A stretch of 64,000 nucleotides of DNA, taken from assembly GCA_965242595.1 (NCBI GenBank), contig OZ251464.1, forward strand, positions 2,170,001 through 2,234,000, read 5' to 3'. Positions 62,884 to 64,000 of the stretch are shown in pieces (the first letter of the stretch is position 1; each line of letters opens with the position of its first letter). The position numbers and the translations under genes were made by a program. The DNA is from SP197 sp965242595 (GTDB taxonomy: Bacteria > Pseudomonadota > Alphaproteobacteria > SP197). The notes below the pieces were generated by a model. It did not search any database and had not been told where the DNA came from. It saw nothing but the letters and a program-made list of their open reading frames with translations.

Positions 62884-64000
62884 CTATGCCAGATGCAGCA
62901 GGCGGCGATACTCCAACTCGCCGATATGATGGTTGAACTCGCGGTATTCCGACCATTTGAGGGCGCTGTAAAGCTGCCACCAGCGGCGCCCGAAATACTC
63001 CGGCAGCGCCTCGGCGCCATCGAAGGCGCGCAGGGCATCCAGCCATTCCACCGGCAGCGCCCGGGCGTCGGCACCGGCACCGGCGCCTGTGGCCGCCCCG
63101 CCCGGGTCCAGCTCCGCCGTCAGGCCGCGATGAACCCCCGCCAGCACCGCCGCCAGCACCAGATAGGGGTTGGCGTCGGCCCCGGCCACGCGGTGCTCGA
63201 TGCGCCGGGCGCTGGCGGGGCCGCTGGGCACGCGCAGGGCCACATTGCGGTTGTTGTAGCCCCAGCTGACCCTCTGCGACACCCAGCCCGGCGCCGCCAG
63301 GCGGCGAAAGCCGTTGACATTGGGCGCCCAGATCGGCACCGCCTCCGCCATGGTCGCCGCCAGCCCGCCGATGGCGTGGCGCAGCCGCCGGCTACCCCGG
63401 GCGCTGCCATCGTCGAACACATTGGCGCCCTGCCGGTCCAGCAGCGACAGATGCACATGGGTGCCGCTGGTGGAAAGCTCGCGAAACGGGCGGGCCATGA
63501 AGGTCGCGGTCAGGCCGTGGCGCCCGGCCACCCCCTTCACCGCCCGCTTCAGCAACAGGGCGTGGTCGCAGGCGGCCAGCATATCGCCGCCATGGCGCAG
63601 ATTGATCTCGAACTGCGCCGGCGCATATTCCACCGTCGCCACATCGGCGGGAATGTTCTGCGCCCGGCAGGCGGCGGCGATATCGTCCAGCACCGGCGCC
63701 CAGGCGTCCAGCTCCGCCATCAGATAAACCTGCGTGTCCGCCGGGCGCTCGCCGCTGGCAGGGGCGCGGGCCGGGCGCGGGCGCCCATTCTCCCCGCCCG
63801 CCCCGCCCGACTTTTCCACCAGGTAGAATTCCAGCTCGAAGGCCACCGCCGCGCCCAGCCCCAGCTCGTCCAGCCGGGCGGCCATGGCGGCGACGATATG
63901 GCGCGGGTCCAGCCACCAGGGCCGCCCGTCGCCGTCGCTCATGGAGAGCAGCAGTTGCGCCCGTTCCGGCCCCGCCCAGGGCACCGGCGCCAGCGTGCCC
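62884..64000 (-). CDS. Glutamine synthetase family protein (gamma-glutamylpolyamine synthetase-like), N-terminus outside window
   Basis: The frame is open through the right edge, so about 372 C-terminal residues are present and roughly 80-100 are missing. Catalytic-domain motifs are FELEFYLVEK (metal glutamates), VEYAPAQFEINL, the ATP-loop STSGTHVHLSLLD, NVNGFRRL and RIEHRVAGADANPYLVLAAV. The absence of the adenylylation loop and the upstream APVPWAGPERAQ segment fit the GlnA3/PuuA-like branch, which glutamylates polyamines or other amines. A longer insertion rich in Gly, Pro and Arg is at about residues 65-80 of the visible part. Confidence 0.88.
   Translation of the reverse strand, partial: GTLAPVPWAGPERAQLLLSMSDGDGRPWWLDPRHIVAAMAARLDELGLGAAVAFELEFYLVEKSGGAGGENGRPRPARAPASGERPADTQVYLMAELDAWAPVLDDIAAACRAQNIPADVATVEYAPAQFEINLRHGGDMLAACDHALLLKRAVKGVAGRHGLTATFMARPFRELSTSGTHVHLSLLDRQGANVFDDGSARGSRRLRHAIGGLAATMAEAVPIWAPNVNGFRRLAAPGWVSQRVSWGYNNRNVALRVPSGPASARRIEHRVAGADANPYLVLAAVLAGVHRGLTAELDPGGAATGAGAGADARALPVEWLDALRAFDGAEALPEYFGRRWWQLYSALKWSEYREFNHHIGELEYRRLLHLA

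Overview
The window is very GC-rich DNA (clearly above 65% by eye) with dense coding, GTG starts and many 4-bp ATGA/GTGA gene overlaps. The conserved genes point to an alphaproteobacterium, probably of the Rhodospirillales type: rpsA-ihfB-lapA-pyrF-trpF, trpB-trpA-accD-folC, NDUFA9-like and NDUFS4-like complex I proteins, a cysteine-poor ribosomal protein L36, and a cytoplasmic SoeABC sulfite dehydrogenase. A marine or host-associated lifestyle is an inference from the accessory genes: a Rieske quaternary-amine-type oxygenase, an MttB-like methyltransferase, a sulfatase, a phytanoyl-CoA dioxygenase and solute-binding proteins.

Layout. 1-9.4 kb is an accessory metabolic region: the end of a solute-binding protein, a decayed hydantoinase, a Rieske oxygenase, a FAD oxidase, a sulfatase, an AAA ATPase with a striking palindrome next to its start codon plus a duplicated relic of its 5' end, a PhyH dioxygenase and a peptide-type binding protein. 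9.5-17 kb holds rpmJ, greB, a decayed duplication of the 3' end of the downstream dadA, dadA itself and soeABC. 17.2-19.3 kb is an AT-richer islet with one GmrSD-type (DUF262+DUF1524) defence nuclease. 19.4-26.5 kb carries a Slam-like outer-membrane protein paired with an MttB homologue, glpK and ureABC. 26.6-49.5 kb is mostly housekeeping: gltBD, uppP, an NDUFA9-like protein, aroA-cmk-rpsA-ihfB-lapA-pyrF-trpF, an inverted block (folB, pteridine-reductase-like SDR, uvrB, tRNA-Arg, NDUFS4-like), then trpB-trpA-accD-folC.

49.5-62.9 kb is the most unusual part. Two large related autotransporters (1453 and 2196 aa) are each transcribed divergently from a small protein of one unrecognised family (three copies in total, about 105 aa). 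A HEPN-like protein follows the middle copy. Both autotransporters have a run of 13 G exactly between candidate -35 and -10 boxes, giving a 16-bp spacer, which is the layout of phase-variable promoters. Their passengers share an about 145-residue, mostly alpha-helical module (one copy in the first, two in the second) set among beta-helix-type repeats. I consider this duplicated and possibly phase-variable surface-protein locus, with its small-protein/HEPN partners, the best candidate for an undescribed system. The window ends inside a glutamine-synthetase-family gene.
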